This document shows positions 18,250-26,474 of a stretch of 64,000 bases of DNA, one piece after another. Source of the DNA: Actinophytocola algeriensis (GTDB lineage: Bacteria > Actinomycetota > Actinomycetes > Mycobacteriales > Pseudonocardiaceae). A program made the position numbers and the translations under genes. A model generated the notes under the pieces. The model did no database searches. It saw nothing but the letters and a program-made list of their open reading frames with translations, and was not told the origin of the DNA. The DNA is taken from assembly GCF_014203735.1 (NCBI RefSeq), contig NZ_JACHJQ010000006.1, positions 443,698 to 507,697 on the forward strand, in the 5' to 3' direction. Positions within the stretch are counted from its first letter, which is position 1. The number at the start of each line of letters is the position of its first letter.

Positions 18250-18278
18250 GGGCGATGTCTAACCGCCCATGACGAACG
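18240..18278 (-). promoter_or_regulatory. Perfect 15-bp hairpin sequestering the PhoD start codon
   Basis: CGTTCGTCATGGGCG (18240-18254) and its exact complement (18264-18278) flank a 9-nt loop. On the mRNA the start ATG of the PhoD gene lies in the 3' arm, and the 5' arm contains another ATG opening a three-codon ORF that stops inside the loop. The stem would block initiation unless melted. No ribosome site is visible outside it. Confidence 0.65.
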
Positions 18279-18300
18279 GCGAGTCAACCGGAGGTGAACG

Positions 18301-20253
18301 TCAGCCCTGCGGAATCAGGCCAGATTCGCGGTCCGGCTCCTCCGCGTACACCCTCGGTGCCGGGGCCGAGACCTTCGGCGCCACGGTCGCGTCGGGCAGT
18401 GCGGTCGCGCCCGGCGCCAGCGACACCGGCAGTCCGAGCCTGCTGCGCGACAGGTCGACCTGGACGGTCGCGCCGGTCGACGTCGGCACCGTGTACTGCG
18501 TGTCGGACAGCGTCAGCACCAGACCCAGCACGCGGCCGGCCGGCAGGACCGCGTCGTGCGCGTTGAGGTCGAACGTCACCGTGTACCAGCGGCCCGGCCG
18601 CAGCTGCGTCGGCCGCGTCAGCGAGTCGCGGTGTGCGGCGTCGACCCAGCCGCGGGTCATGATCGCGGCGTCGGCGGTCACGACGTCCTTGGCGGTCTCG
18701 AGGTAGCAGGCGTCGTCGGCCGGGATCGAGGCGCCGTGGCAGGACTCCGTGGTGAGGTTCCTGATGCCCTCCTTGGCGCCCTGGTAGTTGATCCTGGTCG
18801 CGGTGCCGTAGTCGACGAGCCGCGCGGAGATCTCCGTGTTCGGCTTGTCGACCTTGACCCGCAGCGAGACCGTGGCGGTGCCGCTGATCCGCAGGTTCCT
18901 CTCCAGCGGCGCGGACAGGAACACCGACCGGCCGGCGACCACGGTGTTCGGGTTCGCGACCGCGGCCCGCTCCCGCAGCGCCGGGTTGTCCACAATGGAC
19001 ATCTCGCCGCGGCTGGGCCTCAGTCCGAGCGTGCCGGTGGTGCCGTCGCCGGCACCGAGTGACACCGGCAGCGTGAACGCGCCCCGGGCGGGCCACGCCG
19101 GCTCGTCGACCCACACGTCCGGCGCCCGCTCGATCGTGGCCATCGGCTCACGCATGATGCCGTTGTCCAGGTCCTGCAGCCAGTAGTCGAACCAGCGGTG
19201 CAGGGTGTCGACCCATTCGGCGCGGCGGAAGTCGAACGGGTCGACGTGCCCCTCCTGGCCGAGCCAGATCTTGCGCGGCACGCCTGCGCGGGCCAGGGCG
19301 TCCCACCACTGCGCGAAGTGCTTGGTCTCCACGTTGTTGTCGTTGATGCCGTGTGCGATGAACACGCTGGCCCTGACCTTGCGCGCGTCGGGCACGAAGT
19401 TCCGCTCGGCCCAGAACGAGTTGTAGTCGCCGGTGGCGTTCGCGGAGCCCTCGTACAGGGCGTCGCGGACCGGCTGGCACACCTCGTCCGGCCTGCCGTT
19501 GACGTAACCGGAGAGCCATGCGGGCCCGCCGTCGATGGTGTAGAGGGCGCCGTTGTCGCGGTAGTAGTCGTACCAGCTGGAGATCGCGGCGATCGGCACG
19601 ATGGTCTCGAGCCCCTCGACCCCGGTGGCGGCGACACCGTTCGCGACGGAACCGTCCCAGGACTTGCCGATCATGCCGACCTTGCCGGTGGTCCAGGAGG
19701 CGCGGGCCGGGGTGCCGTCGGCGTAGGCGCCCTTCGCGCGGCCGTTCAGCCAGTCGATGACGGCCTTGACACCCTCGATCTCCTCACGGCCGCCGACGTC
19801 ACCACACCCGGTGGACCGACTGGTCCCGTTGAAGTCGACGGCGGCGAACGCGTACCCGCGTGGCACGAAGTAGTTGTCGTAGAACAGCGGGAATTTCGTC
19901 ACAGAACCGTCGGCGGCGTACTCCTTGAGCTCGCTCTCGTTGCCGCGGCCGCAGCACTGGTAGTACGGCGAGGCGTCCATGATCACCGGCACCTTGCCCG
20001 CGGCCGCCTCACGGGGCCGGACGAGGTCGACGACGACCTTGTCGGGTGCGCCGTCACCGTCGTTGTCGAGCTTCGTGGTGACCCACACGCTCTCCCGGAC
20101 GGCGCTGGCGTAGTCGTAGACGGGCGCGGTTTCCGTGCCCTTGATGTGCGGAGGCCGGGGTGCCGCCGCAGCGGCGGGCGGCGCGATCACCAGACCGGCG
20201 AGACCGATCACCGCCGCGACCAGAGCGGCCCGGCGCAGGGAGGGAAAGGCCAT
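18301..20253 (-). CDS. Secreted CocE/NonD-family hydrolase (X-Pro dipeptidyl-peptidase-like)
   Basis: 650 aa from the ATG at 20253, which begins a Sec signal (LRRAALVAAVIGLAGLVIA, cleavage after an AAAA run). The frame is open 8 codons further, to 20277. The serine hydrolase elbow GKSWDG (Ser near residue 198) and a His late in the catalytic domain (GQEGHVDPF) place it in the S15/CocE clan. The last ~220 residues form the jelly-roll PepX_C domain. Actinomycete homologues are annotated as Xaa-Pro dipeptidyl-peptidases and cut proline-containing peptides outside the cell. The stop is 51 bp upstream of the PhoD start in the same direction, so the two may share a transcript. Confidence 0.9.
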   Translation of the reverse strand: MAFPSLRRAALVAAVIGLAGLVIAPPAAAAAPRPPHIKGTETAPVYDYASAVRESVWVTTKLDNDGDGAPDKVVVDLVRPREAAAGKVPVIMDASPYYQCCGRGNESELKEYAADGSVTKFPLFYDNYFVPRGYAFAAVDFNGTSRSTGCGDVGGREEIEGVKAVIDWLNGRAKGAYADGTPARASWTTGKVGMIGKSWDGSVANGVAATGVEGLETIVPIAAISSWYDYYRDNGALYTIDGGPAWLSGYVNGRPDEVCQPVRDALYEGSANATGDYNSFWAERNFVPDARKVRASVFIAHGINDNNVETKHFAQWWDALARAGVPRKIWLGQEGHVDPFDFRRAEWVDTLHRWFDYWLQDLDNGIMREPMATIERAPDVWVDEPAWPARGAFTLPVSLGAGDGTTGTLGLRPSRGEMSIVDNPALRERAAVANPNTVVAGRSVFLSAPLERNLRISGTATVSLRVKVDKPNTEISARLVDYGTATRINYQGAKEGIRNLTTESCHGASIPADDACYLETAKDVVTADAAIMTRGWVDAAHRDSLTRPTQLRPGRWYTVTFDLNAHDAVLPAGRVLGLVLTLSDTQYTVPTSTGATVQVDLSRSRLGLPVSLAPGATALPDATVAPKVSAPAPRVYAEEPDRESGLIPQG

Positions 20254-20567
20254 GGCCAGCAACCTACTGGCGGTCACGACGCGGAGGAAGACTCACCGTT
20301 TGCCGAACAGGGGTCGGCGAACCCTCGCGACTCCGCCGTGTGACGGCCTGGAATACAGCGTGACGTCTCGGCACGGTGGTTGGCCGCGGGGGCAGCCACG
20401 AACGAAGAGCCTGAGATGCTCGCAGAAGGTGACGACGGTTCGCGCCAGGGCAGCGTCGAGCGAGCGAACCGATGAGCGGCACACAGGGTCCTTCGAGGGA
20501 CCAGCGGATCGCGGTGGTCAGCAGGCGCGTCGTCTTCGTCGTGGGACTGGTCCTGGTGGTGCACTGG
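20254..20567. other. 314-bp gap with hairpins; possible dispersed repeat
   Basis: No convincing gene. Both strands stay open for 60-100 codons (for example 20293-20484, minus), but start sites are poor and the translations have no recognisable domain. Inverted arms CGGTTCGC/GCGAACCG (near 20440-20475) and an imperfect TTTGCCGA/TCGGCGAA pair near 20300 suggest structured, repeat-like DNA. No second copy is present in this window. Confidence 0.45.
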
Positions 20568-21536
20568 TCAGCGCACCGTGTACACACCCGTCGGCGACGC
20601 GTGGTAGCCCTTCGCGCCCACCTCGAGTGCCAGCGGGCTCCGGAAGTCCGTCCCCGCCGCCAGACAGGCGAGCACGTGCGCGAAGTCGTACCGGGGCCGC
20701 CAACCCAGCACCGTGCGGGCCCGGTCGTTGACGTACACGCGGTCGACCTCGTCGAACATGCGCCACCCGCGGTCCGCGTACCGGGCGGGCTGCTCCGGGA
20801 ACAGTTCGGCCACCACAGACGGCGCGTCGCCGTGCAGGCGGGAGACGTGCGACGGGAGGAACGGGGTCGTGGCGCTCACGATCAGGCGGTCGAACCCGAT
20901 CGACGGGGCCTTCTCCAGCGCCAGCAGGTGCGCGTCGACGATGTCCTGGAGGTCGGCGCGGCGGTACAGGTACTCGTTGGCCTTCAGGTTCGCGTCCTCG
21001 TACGCGGTGCGGACCTCGTCGCGGTCGTCGGCCTCCGGGAAGAAGCGGGACGTGCGCAGGACCACCACCGGCAGGCCGTGGTCGCGGTGCACCAGCTCGC
21101 ACAGGTTCTCCGCGGCGACCTTCGTGACGCCGTAGATGTTCTTGGGCAACGGGACCACGTCCTCGGTGATCCACCCCGACAGCGCGCGGCCGAACGAACT
21201 GGTGGTGCTCGTGAAGACGAAGCTGCCCACCCCGGCGGCGACCGACTCCTCCAGCAGCGTCAGCGTGCCGGTGACGTTGGTGTCGACGAAGTCCTGCCGC
21301 GAGTGGGACCCGACGTGCGGCTTGTGCAGCGTCGCCGGGTGGAGGACCGAGGTGACACCGCGCAGCGCGGCCCGCACCACGTCCCGGTCCGCCGCCGAGC
21401 CGACCACCGACGTGAACGGCGACGCCCGCACGTCGAGTCCGACCACGTCACGGCCCTGCGCGGACAGCACCCGCACCAGCGCCTCGCCGAGGTGCCCGGC
21501 ACTTCCCGTCACCAGAATCCGCTCCACGACGATCAC
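20568..21536 (-). CDS. NAD-dependent epimerase/dehydratase (extended SDR)
   Basis: About 322 aa. The Rossmann motif GSAGHLG sits at the N-terminus (ILVTGSAGHLGEALV), with LDVR after strand 2 and the catalytic YxxxK as YGVTK preceded by STTSSFG, all diagnostic of extended short-chain dehydrogenases acting on nucleotide sugars or related substrates. Two GTG codons (21536, 21527) are possible starts. I chose the first. Genes on both sides are unrelated, so the substrate is not suggested by context. It is divergent from the secreted esterase gene with an 80-bp spacer. Confidence 0.87.
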   Translation of the reverse strand: MIVVERILVTGSAGHLGEALVRVLSAQGRDVVGLDVRASPFTSVVGSAADRDVVRAALRGVTSVLHPATLHKPHVGSHSRQDFVDTNVTGTLTLLEESVAAGVGSFVFTSTTSSFGRALSGWITEDVVPLPKNIYGVTKVAAENLCELVHRDHGLPVVVLRTSRFFPEADDRDEVRTAYEDANLKANEYLYRRADLQDIVDAHLLALEKAPSIGFDRLIVSATTPFLPSHVSRLHGDAPSVVAELFPEQPARYADRGWRMFDEVDRVYVNDRARTVLGWRPRYDFAHVLACLAAGTDFRSPLALEVGAKGYHASPTGVYTVR

Positions 21537-21616
21537 CGTACGGGCCCGCCGCAACCGGGTTTGTTGACCACCCCGAGCCGACCCCGTTGACTGCTCGTGA
21601 CGACTAGGAGGTCATC

Positions 21617-22561
21617 GTGCGTCTGAAGGGATTCCTGCTGGCGCTGGTGCTGGTGTTCAGCACCGTGCTCACCCTGCCCGCCACCGCGGAACGCGCGGGC
21701 GCGTACATCGTCTCGGCGCAAGCGCTCGACGAGCGGCTGGTGGAGCTGACCGTGCACTCCCCGGCGGTCGGCCGCGACGTCGGCGTGCGGCTGCTGCTCC
21801 CACCCGACTACGAGCGCAAGCCGCACAAGAAGTGGCCGACACTGTATCTGCTGCACGGCTGCTGCGACGGCGACCGCGGCTACCAGAGCTGGACCAACAA
21901 CACCGACGTGGAGGAGCTGTCGGCACGCACCAACGTGCTGATCGTGATGCCGGAGGCCGGGCCTGCCGGCTTCTACTCGGACTGGCTCGACGGCCCCGGC
22001 TGGGAGACCTTCCACCTCACCGAGCTGCGCCGGATCATCGAGCGCGAGTACCGGTCCGGCAGCCACCGCGCGGTCGCCGGGCTGTCCATGGGCGGCTTCG
22101 GCGCGCTGACCTACGCGGCGCGCCATCCCGGGTTCTTCCGCGCGGCGGCGTCCTACAGCGGCGTCGTGCACCCGACCTACGAGGGCGCGCGCAGCACGGA
22201 CCTGGTCCTCGGCATCGTCGGCGCGTACGGGGACGACCCACTCGCGCTGTGGGGCGACCCGGTGGCCGACGCGGGCGTCTGGGCCGCGCACAACCCCTTT
22301 GACCTGGCACGGAAGCTGCGCGGGACGATTGTGTACCTGTCGACCGGCAACGGGGAACCGGGGCCGCTCGACCCGCCGGACGCGACGCACGACGGACTCG
22401 AGGAGCTGCTCGGCGAGCAGACGGTCGCGGTCGCGGACCGCCTGCGTGATGTGGGAGTTCGGGTCAGGACCGACTTCTACGGGCCGGGACGGCACACGTG
22501 GCCCTACTGGGAGCGGGCGCTGCACCGCTCGTTCCCGCTGCTCGTGAATTCGATCATGTAA
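21617..22561 (+). CDS. Secreted esterase (mycolyltransferase/antigen-85-like alpha/beta hydrolase)
   Basis: 314 aa. GTG start with a strong ribosome site (TAGGAGG, 6 bp upstream). A cleavable Sec signal covers residues 1-24 (LLALVLVFSTVLTLPATA). The catalytic Ser is in GLSMGGFG (near residue 157), with LYLLHGCC as the oxyanion strand and the His in GRHTWPYW near the C-terminus. The family (esterase D/antigen 85 fold) includes mycolyltransferases and many generic secreted esterases. Since mycolic-acid genes are not seen here, generic extracellular esterase is safer. A convergent hairpin follows. Confidence 0.88.
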   Translation: MRLKGFLLALVLVFSTVLTLPATAERAGAYIVSAQALDERLVELTVHSPAVGRDVGVRLLLPPDYERKPHKKWPTLYLLHGCCDGDRGYQSWTNNTDVEELSARTNVLIVMPEAGPAGFYSDWLDGPGWETFHLTELRRIIEREYRSGSHRAVAGLSMGGFGALTYAARHPGFFRAAASYSGVVHPTYEGARSTDLVLGIVGAYGDDPLALWGDPVADAGVWAAHNPFDLARKLRGTIVYLSTGNGEPGPLDPPDATHDGLEELLGEQTVAVADRLRDVGVRVRTDFYGPGRHTWPYWERALHRSFPLLVNSIM

Positions 22562-22578
22562 GAGGTGTTACCCAAAGG

Positions 22579-22624
22579 AATAGCCCATTCGGCCTGAAAT
22601 GGAACCAGCGCCGAATGGGCTATT
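22579..22624. terminator. Hairpin terminator shared by convergent genes
   Basis: Perfect 15-bp arms AATAGCCCATTCGGC and GCCGAATGGGCTATT with a 16-nt spacer. It lies 18 bp after the esterase stop and 27 bp from the 3' end of the opposing sigma-factor gene. On the minus strand it is followed by CCTTT. Confidence 0.8.
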
Positions 22625-22650
22625 CGCGTTGCTCTGAACGGATAAACCAA

Positions 22651-23202
22651 CTATTCCTTCTCGAGGGCGTTCCTCAACGCTCTCAGTGCGTAGTAGACGC
22701 GGGACTTCACCGTCCCCTGCGGCACACCCAGCACCGCAGCCGCCTCCTCGATGGTCCTATCCCGCAGGTAGGTCTCGGCAAGTGCCTCGCGATGCTTGGG
22801 GCTCAACGCCTGCAGCGCGTCGGCGATCACCATGGCGGACAAGGAGTTCTCCGAATCGTCAGGGATGGTCATGGTCTCCAGCGGCGTGGGGTCGACCTCG
22901 TGCGGGCGCACACTCGAACTGCGCCTGCCGTCGATCACCAGGTTGCGCGCCACCGTGTACAGCCACGCGCGTACGCCGATGGACTCGCGGTCCAATCGAT
23001 CCGCGTTGCGCCAGGCGCGGACCAGGGTCTCTTGCACTACGTCTTCGGCCCATTGCCGATCGTTGCCGGTCAGGTACAGTACGTGACCGAACAACGCTCC
23101 GCCGAACTCTCGATAGAGCATCCTGACCAACGCCTCGTGTCTGTCCGAAGCGTCGTCCGCGCCGGCGACTTCCAATCTTGGACGCCGGCTCACGGCGGAC
23201 AT
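22651..23202 (-). CDS. ECF-type RNA polymerase sigma factor
   Basis: 183 aa from ATG 23202 (GAGG at 5-nt spacing). An in-frame ATG at 23223 would add 7 residues. Region 2 is visible (LVRMLYREFGGALFGHV, WAEDVVQETLVRAWRN), and region 4 has ALSPKHREALAETYLRDRT and the HTH GVPQGTVKSRVYYALRALR. No anti-sigma zinc motif or membrane partner is encoded next to it. The divergent neighbours are the DUF4142/DUF1996/redox genes, its most likely targets. A GGAAAC motif on the minus strand about 30 bp upstream could be an ECF -35 and suggests self-control, but this is weak. Confidence 0.93.
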   Translation of the reverse strand: MSAVSRRPRLEVAGADDASDRHEALVRMLYREFGGALFGHVLYLTGNDRQWAEDVVQETLVRAWRNADRLDRESIGVRAWLYTVARNLVIDGRRSSSVRPHEVDPTPLETMTIPDDSENSLSAMVIADALQALSPKHREALAETYLRDRTIEEAAAVLGVPQGTVKSRVYYALRALRNALEKE

Positions 23203-23351
23203 CTTTGCCTCAATGGGCACCATAAGTCGAGTGACCCAGGTCACACTTGTTTCCCGGCCGTGATTGAACCGTGATTCTCGCGTGTCCGTATTTGCTGGTG
23301 ACCGCACGTGCTGGTGTCCCAGGGAAGTCCTTGCACCAGAAAGGAAACCGC

Positions 23352-23432
23352 ATGAGCACCCGATGCGACCGGCTGGTTTCGGTCGCGGAGATCGCCCCTC
23401 TCGATCACCGCGACGTCACCGGCGACGCCTGA
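23352..23432 (+). CDS. Possible 26-aa leader peptide upstream of DUF4142 gene
   Basis: ATG 23352 with AAGGAAA seven bases upstream encodes 26 residues with one Cys (start MSTRCDRLV). It ends 7 bp before the next ATG, so it could couple translation to the DUF4142 gene, whose own ribosome site is poor. Not supported by any recognised family. Confidence 0.35.
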   Translation: MSTRCDRLVSVAEIAPLDHRDVTGDA

Positions 23433-23439
23433 GTCCACT

Positions 23440-24240
23440 ATGGAGGGAGAACGGCTCGGTCGTGTCGTGGCGGTGACGCTGCTGGCGTTGCTCACCCCGC
23501 TGGCCTTCGCGGCCATCGGGCTGGGCACGCCCGTCGCGTCCGGCCTCCCGTCGTCGTCCGGCAGCGCATCCCCCGCCGCGCAGCCGGGCGACGACGCGGA
23601 GGCCACCACCGGCCCCGTCACCGACGAGGCGTTCCTCACCACAGTGCGACAGGCCAGTCTGTGGGCGATACCGGCTGGCCAGTTTGCAGAAGAACAGGCG
23701 GACAACGCGGAACTGCAGGACATCGGCCGGGGGCTGGCCGAGGACCTGACGACGCTCGACGACGAGGCCGGGGCGATAGCGACCCGTCTCGAGCTGACCT
23801 TGCCCGACCAGGCGAACGAAGAGCAGCAGGGCTGGCTGGACCAGCTCGGTGGTCTGTCCGGCGCGGACTACGACCTCGCCTTCGTGAACCGGCTGCGTGG
23901 CGCGCTCGGCGAGCTCTTCCTCGTCGCCGCGCACACCCGCGCCGGGTCCTGGGACGACGAGGTGCGCGCGTTCGCCTCCCTAGTCAACGACGTGGTCGAC
24001 CGGCACATGACCGACCTGGAGAACACCGGGCTGGTCACGGACAACGCGCCACCGGAGCCGACGCGCGATGCGTCGACCACCGAACCAGCAGTGGGACCGG
24101 CGACCTCGACACCCGAGGTAACGCCTGTCGCGAGCACGAGCACCGCGGGCGGAGGGATCAGCTTCTGGCTGGTCGCCCTCGTCTGTTTGGCGGAGGCCGG
24201 CCTGACCGTCGGCCTGGTGCGTTACGCGCGCTCGCGCTGA
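23440..24240 (+). CDS. Secreted or membrane-anchored DUF4142 protein
   Basis: 266 aa. The hydrophobic N-terminus (residues 9-30) is a signal or anchor. Residues ~62-205 form the four-helix DUF4142 domain (TDEAFLTTVRQASLW, AELQDIGRGLAEDL, FVNRLRGALGE, VNDVVDRHMTDLE), a ferritin-like fold of unknown function. A low-complexity Thr/Pro/Ala stretch then leads to a C-terminal membrane helix with a basic tail (FWLVALVCLAEAG...RYARSR), so the domain is probably displayed outside the membrane. First gene of the block divergent from the ECF sigma gene. Family members elsewhere are linked to envelope stress. Confidence 0.87.
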   Translation: MEGERLGRVVAVTLLALLTPLAFAAIGLGTPVASGLPSSSGSASPAAQPGDDAEATTGPVTDEAFLTTVRQASLWAIPAGQFAEEQADNAELQDIGRGLAEDLTTLDDEAGAIATRLELTLPDQANEEQQGWLDQLGGLSGADYDLAFVNRLRGALGELFLVAAHTRAGSWDDEVRAFASLVNDVVDRHMTDLENTGLVTDNAPPEPTRDASTTEPAVGPATSTPEVTPVASTSTAGGGISFWLVALVCLAEAGLTVGLVRYARSR

Positions 24241-24274
24241 GTCCCGAGCACACACGAAATGAGGCAGACGAACG

Positions 24275-25705
24275 ATGGGTCGACACAAGACCTCGCGATA
24301 CAACCGGAAACGCCTGGTCATCGCGGGTACCGCCGCCGTGACGGTGTTCGGTGCCATGGTTGGCATCGGCATCTACGGCAGCGCTCTGGCCGACCAGAAC
24401 CAGAGGAGGGCGTCGGACTCGAGCCAAGCGTGTCTGCCGCCGCCCCCGACGGCCAGCGCCCCGCCCAGCTCGACGACCACGGCGCCGCCGTCCTCTGAAA
24501 CGGCTCCGCCGGAGACGGCACCGCCCGAGGACACCGCCACCGACACGGCGACCGAGACCGCGACCGACACGGCCACTGACACAGCGACGGAAACCCCGTC
24601 CGACACGGCGACGGAGACCGCCACCGACACAGCGACCGAGACCGAGGCCCCGGAAGGTGAGGAGCCGATGGGCTACGCGTCCGACCGGCTCCTGTCCATG
24701 AACGGCGAGCGTCCCGGCGGCCGGGGCGGCCAGCCGACGCCTCCCGACTACGGCGGCCCCGTGCCGTCCGAGCAGGCTCCCTCGGCACCCGCCGACAGCA
24801 CCATGCGCAAGTTCGGCGGCCCGAACTGCCAGGACCCGCTCGGCCCGTTCCCGCAGGACTTCGTCGACATCCGCAAGGTCCGGCCGTCGAACCTGAACGC
24901 CCAGCCCCGGGTCCGCCGCGGCGGCTCGGCAGGCACGTTCACGGTCAACTGCGGCCGCAACGAGAACGGCCACAACAACTCGGCGAACATGATCGCCGCG
25001 CCGGGCAACGTGAACGGCGCCCAGCACACGCACGACTACGTCGGCAACCTGACCACGGACGGCTTCTCCAGCAACGAGAGCCTCGCGGCGGGCGGCACCA
25101 CCTGCACCAACGGTGACAAGTCGGCGTACTTCTGGCCGATCATCCGGATCCGCAACGCGGGCTCGACCGCCGTCGACCCGCTGAACGCGCACAACGTCGG
25201 CGACCCGATCCTGCCCGCTTCGGTGAAGATCCAGTTCCGCGGCAACCCGAGCCAGCAGGTGACCGCGGCGCCGCAGTTCCTCCGGATCCTCACCGGTGAC
25301 GCGAAGTCGTCGACCAACGGCGGGGCCAACGCCAACGCCAAGTGGACGTGCACCGGGTTCGAGAACCGGATCACCACGAAGTACCCGCTGTGCCCCCGGG
25401 GCAGCCAGACCGTCCGGATCGCGGACTTCCCCGGCTGCAACGACGGGAACACCGACAGCGCCAACCACCGCACGCACCTCGCGTTCGCGGACCGCAACGG
25501 CAACTGCCCCGAGGGCTTCGAGCCGATCCCACAGCTGCGGATCACGCTGAAGTACAACCTCCCCCGGGGCAAGGTGTTCGCGCTGGACGCGTTCCCGGAC
25601 GAGAAGCACAACCCGCTCACCGACCACAACGACTTCGTCAACGTGATGGGTGAGCGGCTGATGAACCAGGTCGTGCGCTGCATCAACACCGGACGGCGAT
25701 GCTAG
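24275..25705 (+). CDS. Secreted DUF1996 protein with a Thr-Asp/Glu repeat stalk
   Basis: 476 aa. A basic N-terminus and signal (residues 12-38) are followed by a Pro/Thr stretch and a TATD/TATE repeat segment near residues 85-128, encoded by degenerate 12-bp repeats (24535-24645). From ~165 to the end lies the DUF1996 domain (FTVNCGRNENGHNNSANMI, HTHDYVGN, RTHLAFADRNGNCP, HNDFVNVM), a family known from secreted fungal and actinobacterial proteins with conserved His/Asp clusters. The stalk probably crosses the cell wall, holding the domain at the surface. The stop overlaps the next start by 7 bp, so it is coupled to the heme membrane protein. Confidence 0.9.
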   Translation: MGRHKTSRYNRKRLVIAGTAAVTVFGAMVGIGIYGSALADQNQRRASDSSQACLPPPPTASAPPSSTTTAPPSSETAPPETAPPEDTATDTATETATDTATDTATETPSDTATETATDTATETEAPEGEEPMGYASDRLLSMNGERPGGRGGQPTPPDYGGPVPSEQAPSAPADSTMRKFGGPNCQDPLGPFPQDFVDIRKVRPSNLNAQPRVRRGGSAGTFTVNCGRNENGHNNSANMIAAPGNVNGAQHTHDYVGNLTTDGFSSNESLAAGGTTCTNGDKSAYFWPIIRIRNAGSTAVDPLNAHNVGDPILPASVKIQFRGNPSQQVTAAPQFLRILTGDAKSSTNGGANANAKWTCTGFENRITTKYPLCPRGSQTVRIADFPGCNDGNTDSANHRTHLAFADRNGNCPEGFEPIPQLRITLKYNLPRGKVFALDAFPDEKHNPLTDHNDFVNVMGERLMNQVVRCINTGRRC

Positions 25706-26271
25706 AACTGGCGGCGGCAAGCCACGATGACGGCGTACGCGAGCTGTCCGTGCTCTCGGCACGGCTCGCGTACGCCCTCATGTGCATGACCCTCACGTGG
25801 GGCGTGCTGGTCTCGACGGGCTGGTTCGACCGGCTCACGGGCCGGCACGCCCTGCGTGGCACCCACCAGGTGTTCGCGACGCTGACGCTCGCGTTCGCGT
25901 TCGTCCACGGCGTGTCGTTCACGCTGCTCGACCAGGCGAGGTCGGTCGCGGACCTGATCATCCCGTTCCGCGGGGTGCTCCGGGACACGTTCGGGGTCCT
26001 CGCGTTCGAGGGCATGCTGACGGCCGCGATCGCGGTGGGGCTGAAGCGGTGGACGAGCTACTGGCGGTGGCTGTGGCTGCACCGGCTCGCGTACCCGGCG
26101 TTCGTGCTCGGCGTGCTGCACGCGTTCTTCCAGGCACTCGCGAAGGGCACGCTGTCGACGGTGTACCTGGGCGGGCTCACGCTGCTCGTGCCCGCGCTGA
26201 CCGTGATCCTCCTGCGGCTCGTCCCCGCGAAGACCCTCGAAGCGGCCGGACTGGCGGAGGACGGGCCATGA
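25699..26271 (+). CDS. Ferric-reductase-like cytochrome b membrane protein
   Basis: 190 aa with about five membrane helices. Four His residues sit where heme b ligands occur in the ferric reductase-like transmembrane domain: GTHQ and FVHGV in helices 2-3, and WLHRLAY and VLHAFF in helices 4-5. No flavin/NAD(P)H domain is attached, so electrons must come from another protein. The two genes directly downstream, a ferredoxin and a ferredoxin reductase with overlapping or touching reading frames, supply the obvious donor. ATG 25699 overlaps the DUF1996 stop by 7 bp. Confidence 0.87.
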   Translation: MLELAAASHDDGVRELSVLSARLAYALMCMTLTWGVLVSTGWFDRLTGRHALRGTHQVFATLTLAFAFVHGVSFTLLDQARSVADLIIPFRGVLRDTFGVLAFEGMLTAAIAVGLKRWTSYWRWLWLHRLAYPAFVLGVLHAFFQALAKGTLSTVYLGGLTLLVPALTVILLRLVPAKTLEAAGLAEDGP

Positions 26272-26474
26272 AACACAGCTACCGGGTCAGTGTCGACAAC
26301 GACCGCTGCCGCCGATTCGGCATCTGTGCCGATGAGGCGGCTCAGCTGTTCCGGCTGACCCCCAGAGGCGGGCTGAACTACCAGCGAGCGGTGCCCGCCG
26401 ACGCGCTGGAGGCCGCGCAGGCGGCCGTGCGCAGCTGCCCGACCCTCGCGATCTCGTTGGAAGAGAGGCGTTAG
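26268..26474 (+). CDS. Small [3Fe-4S]-type ferredoxin
   Basis: 68 aa. Three cysteines, Cys14, Cys20 and Cys57 (C-x5-C, then CP), match single-cluster ferredoxins of the type that serve P450s, usually [3Fe-4S]. No fourth ligand is seen. The ATG overlaps the previous stop (ATGA), and the next gene starts one base after its stop, giving strict 1:1:1 coupling. It probably carries single electrons between the reductase and the cytochrome b protein in the cytoplasm. Confidence 0.93.
   Translation: MKHSYRVSVDNDRCRRFGICADEAAQLFRLTPRGGLNYQRAVPADALEAAQAAVRSCPTLAISLEERR

Noticed and set aside
20293-20484. 63-codon minus-strand ORF between the epimerase and peptidase genes
   Set aside because: Basic composition, no ribosome site and no family. 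The region behaves like structured intergenic DNA.
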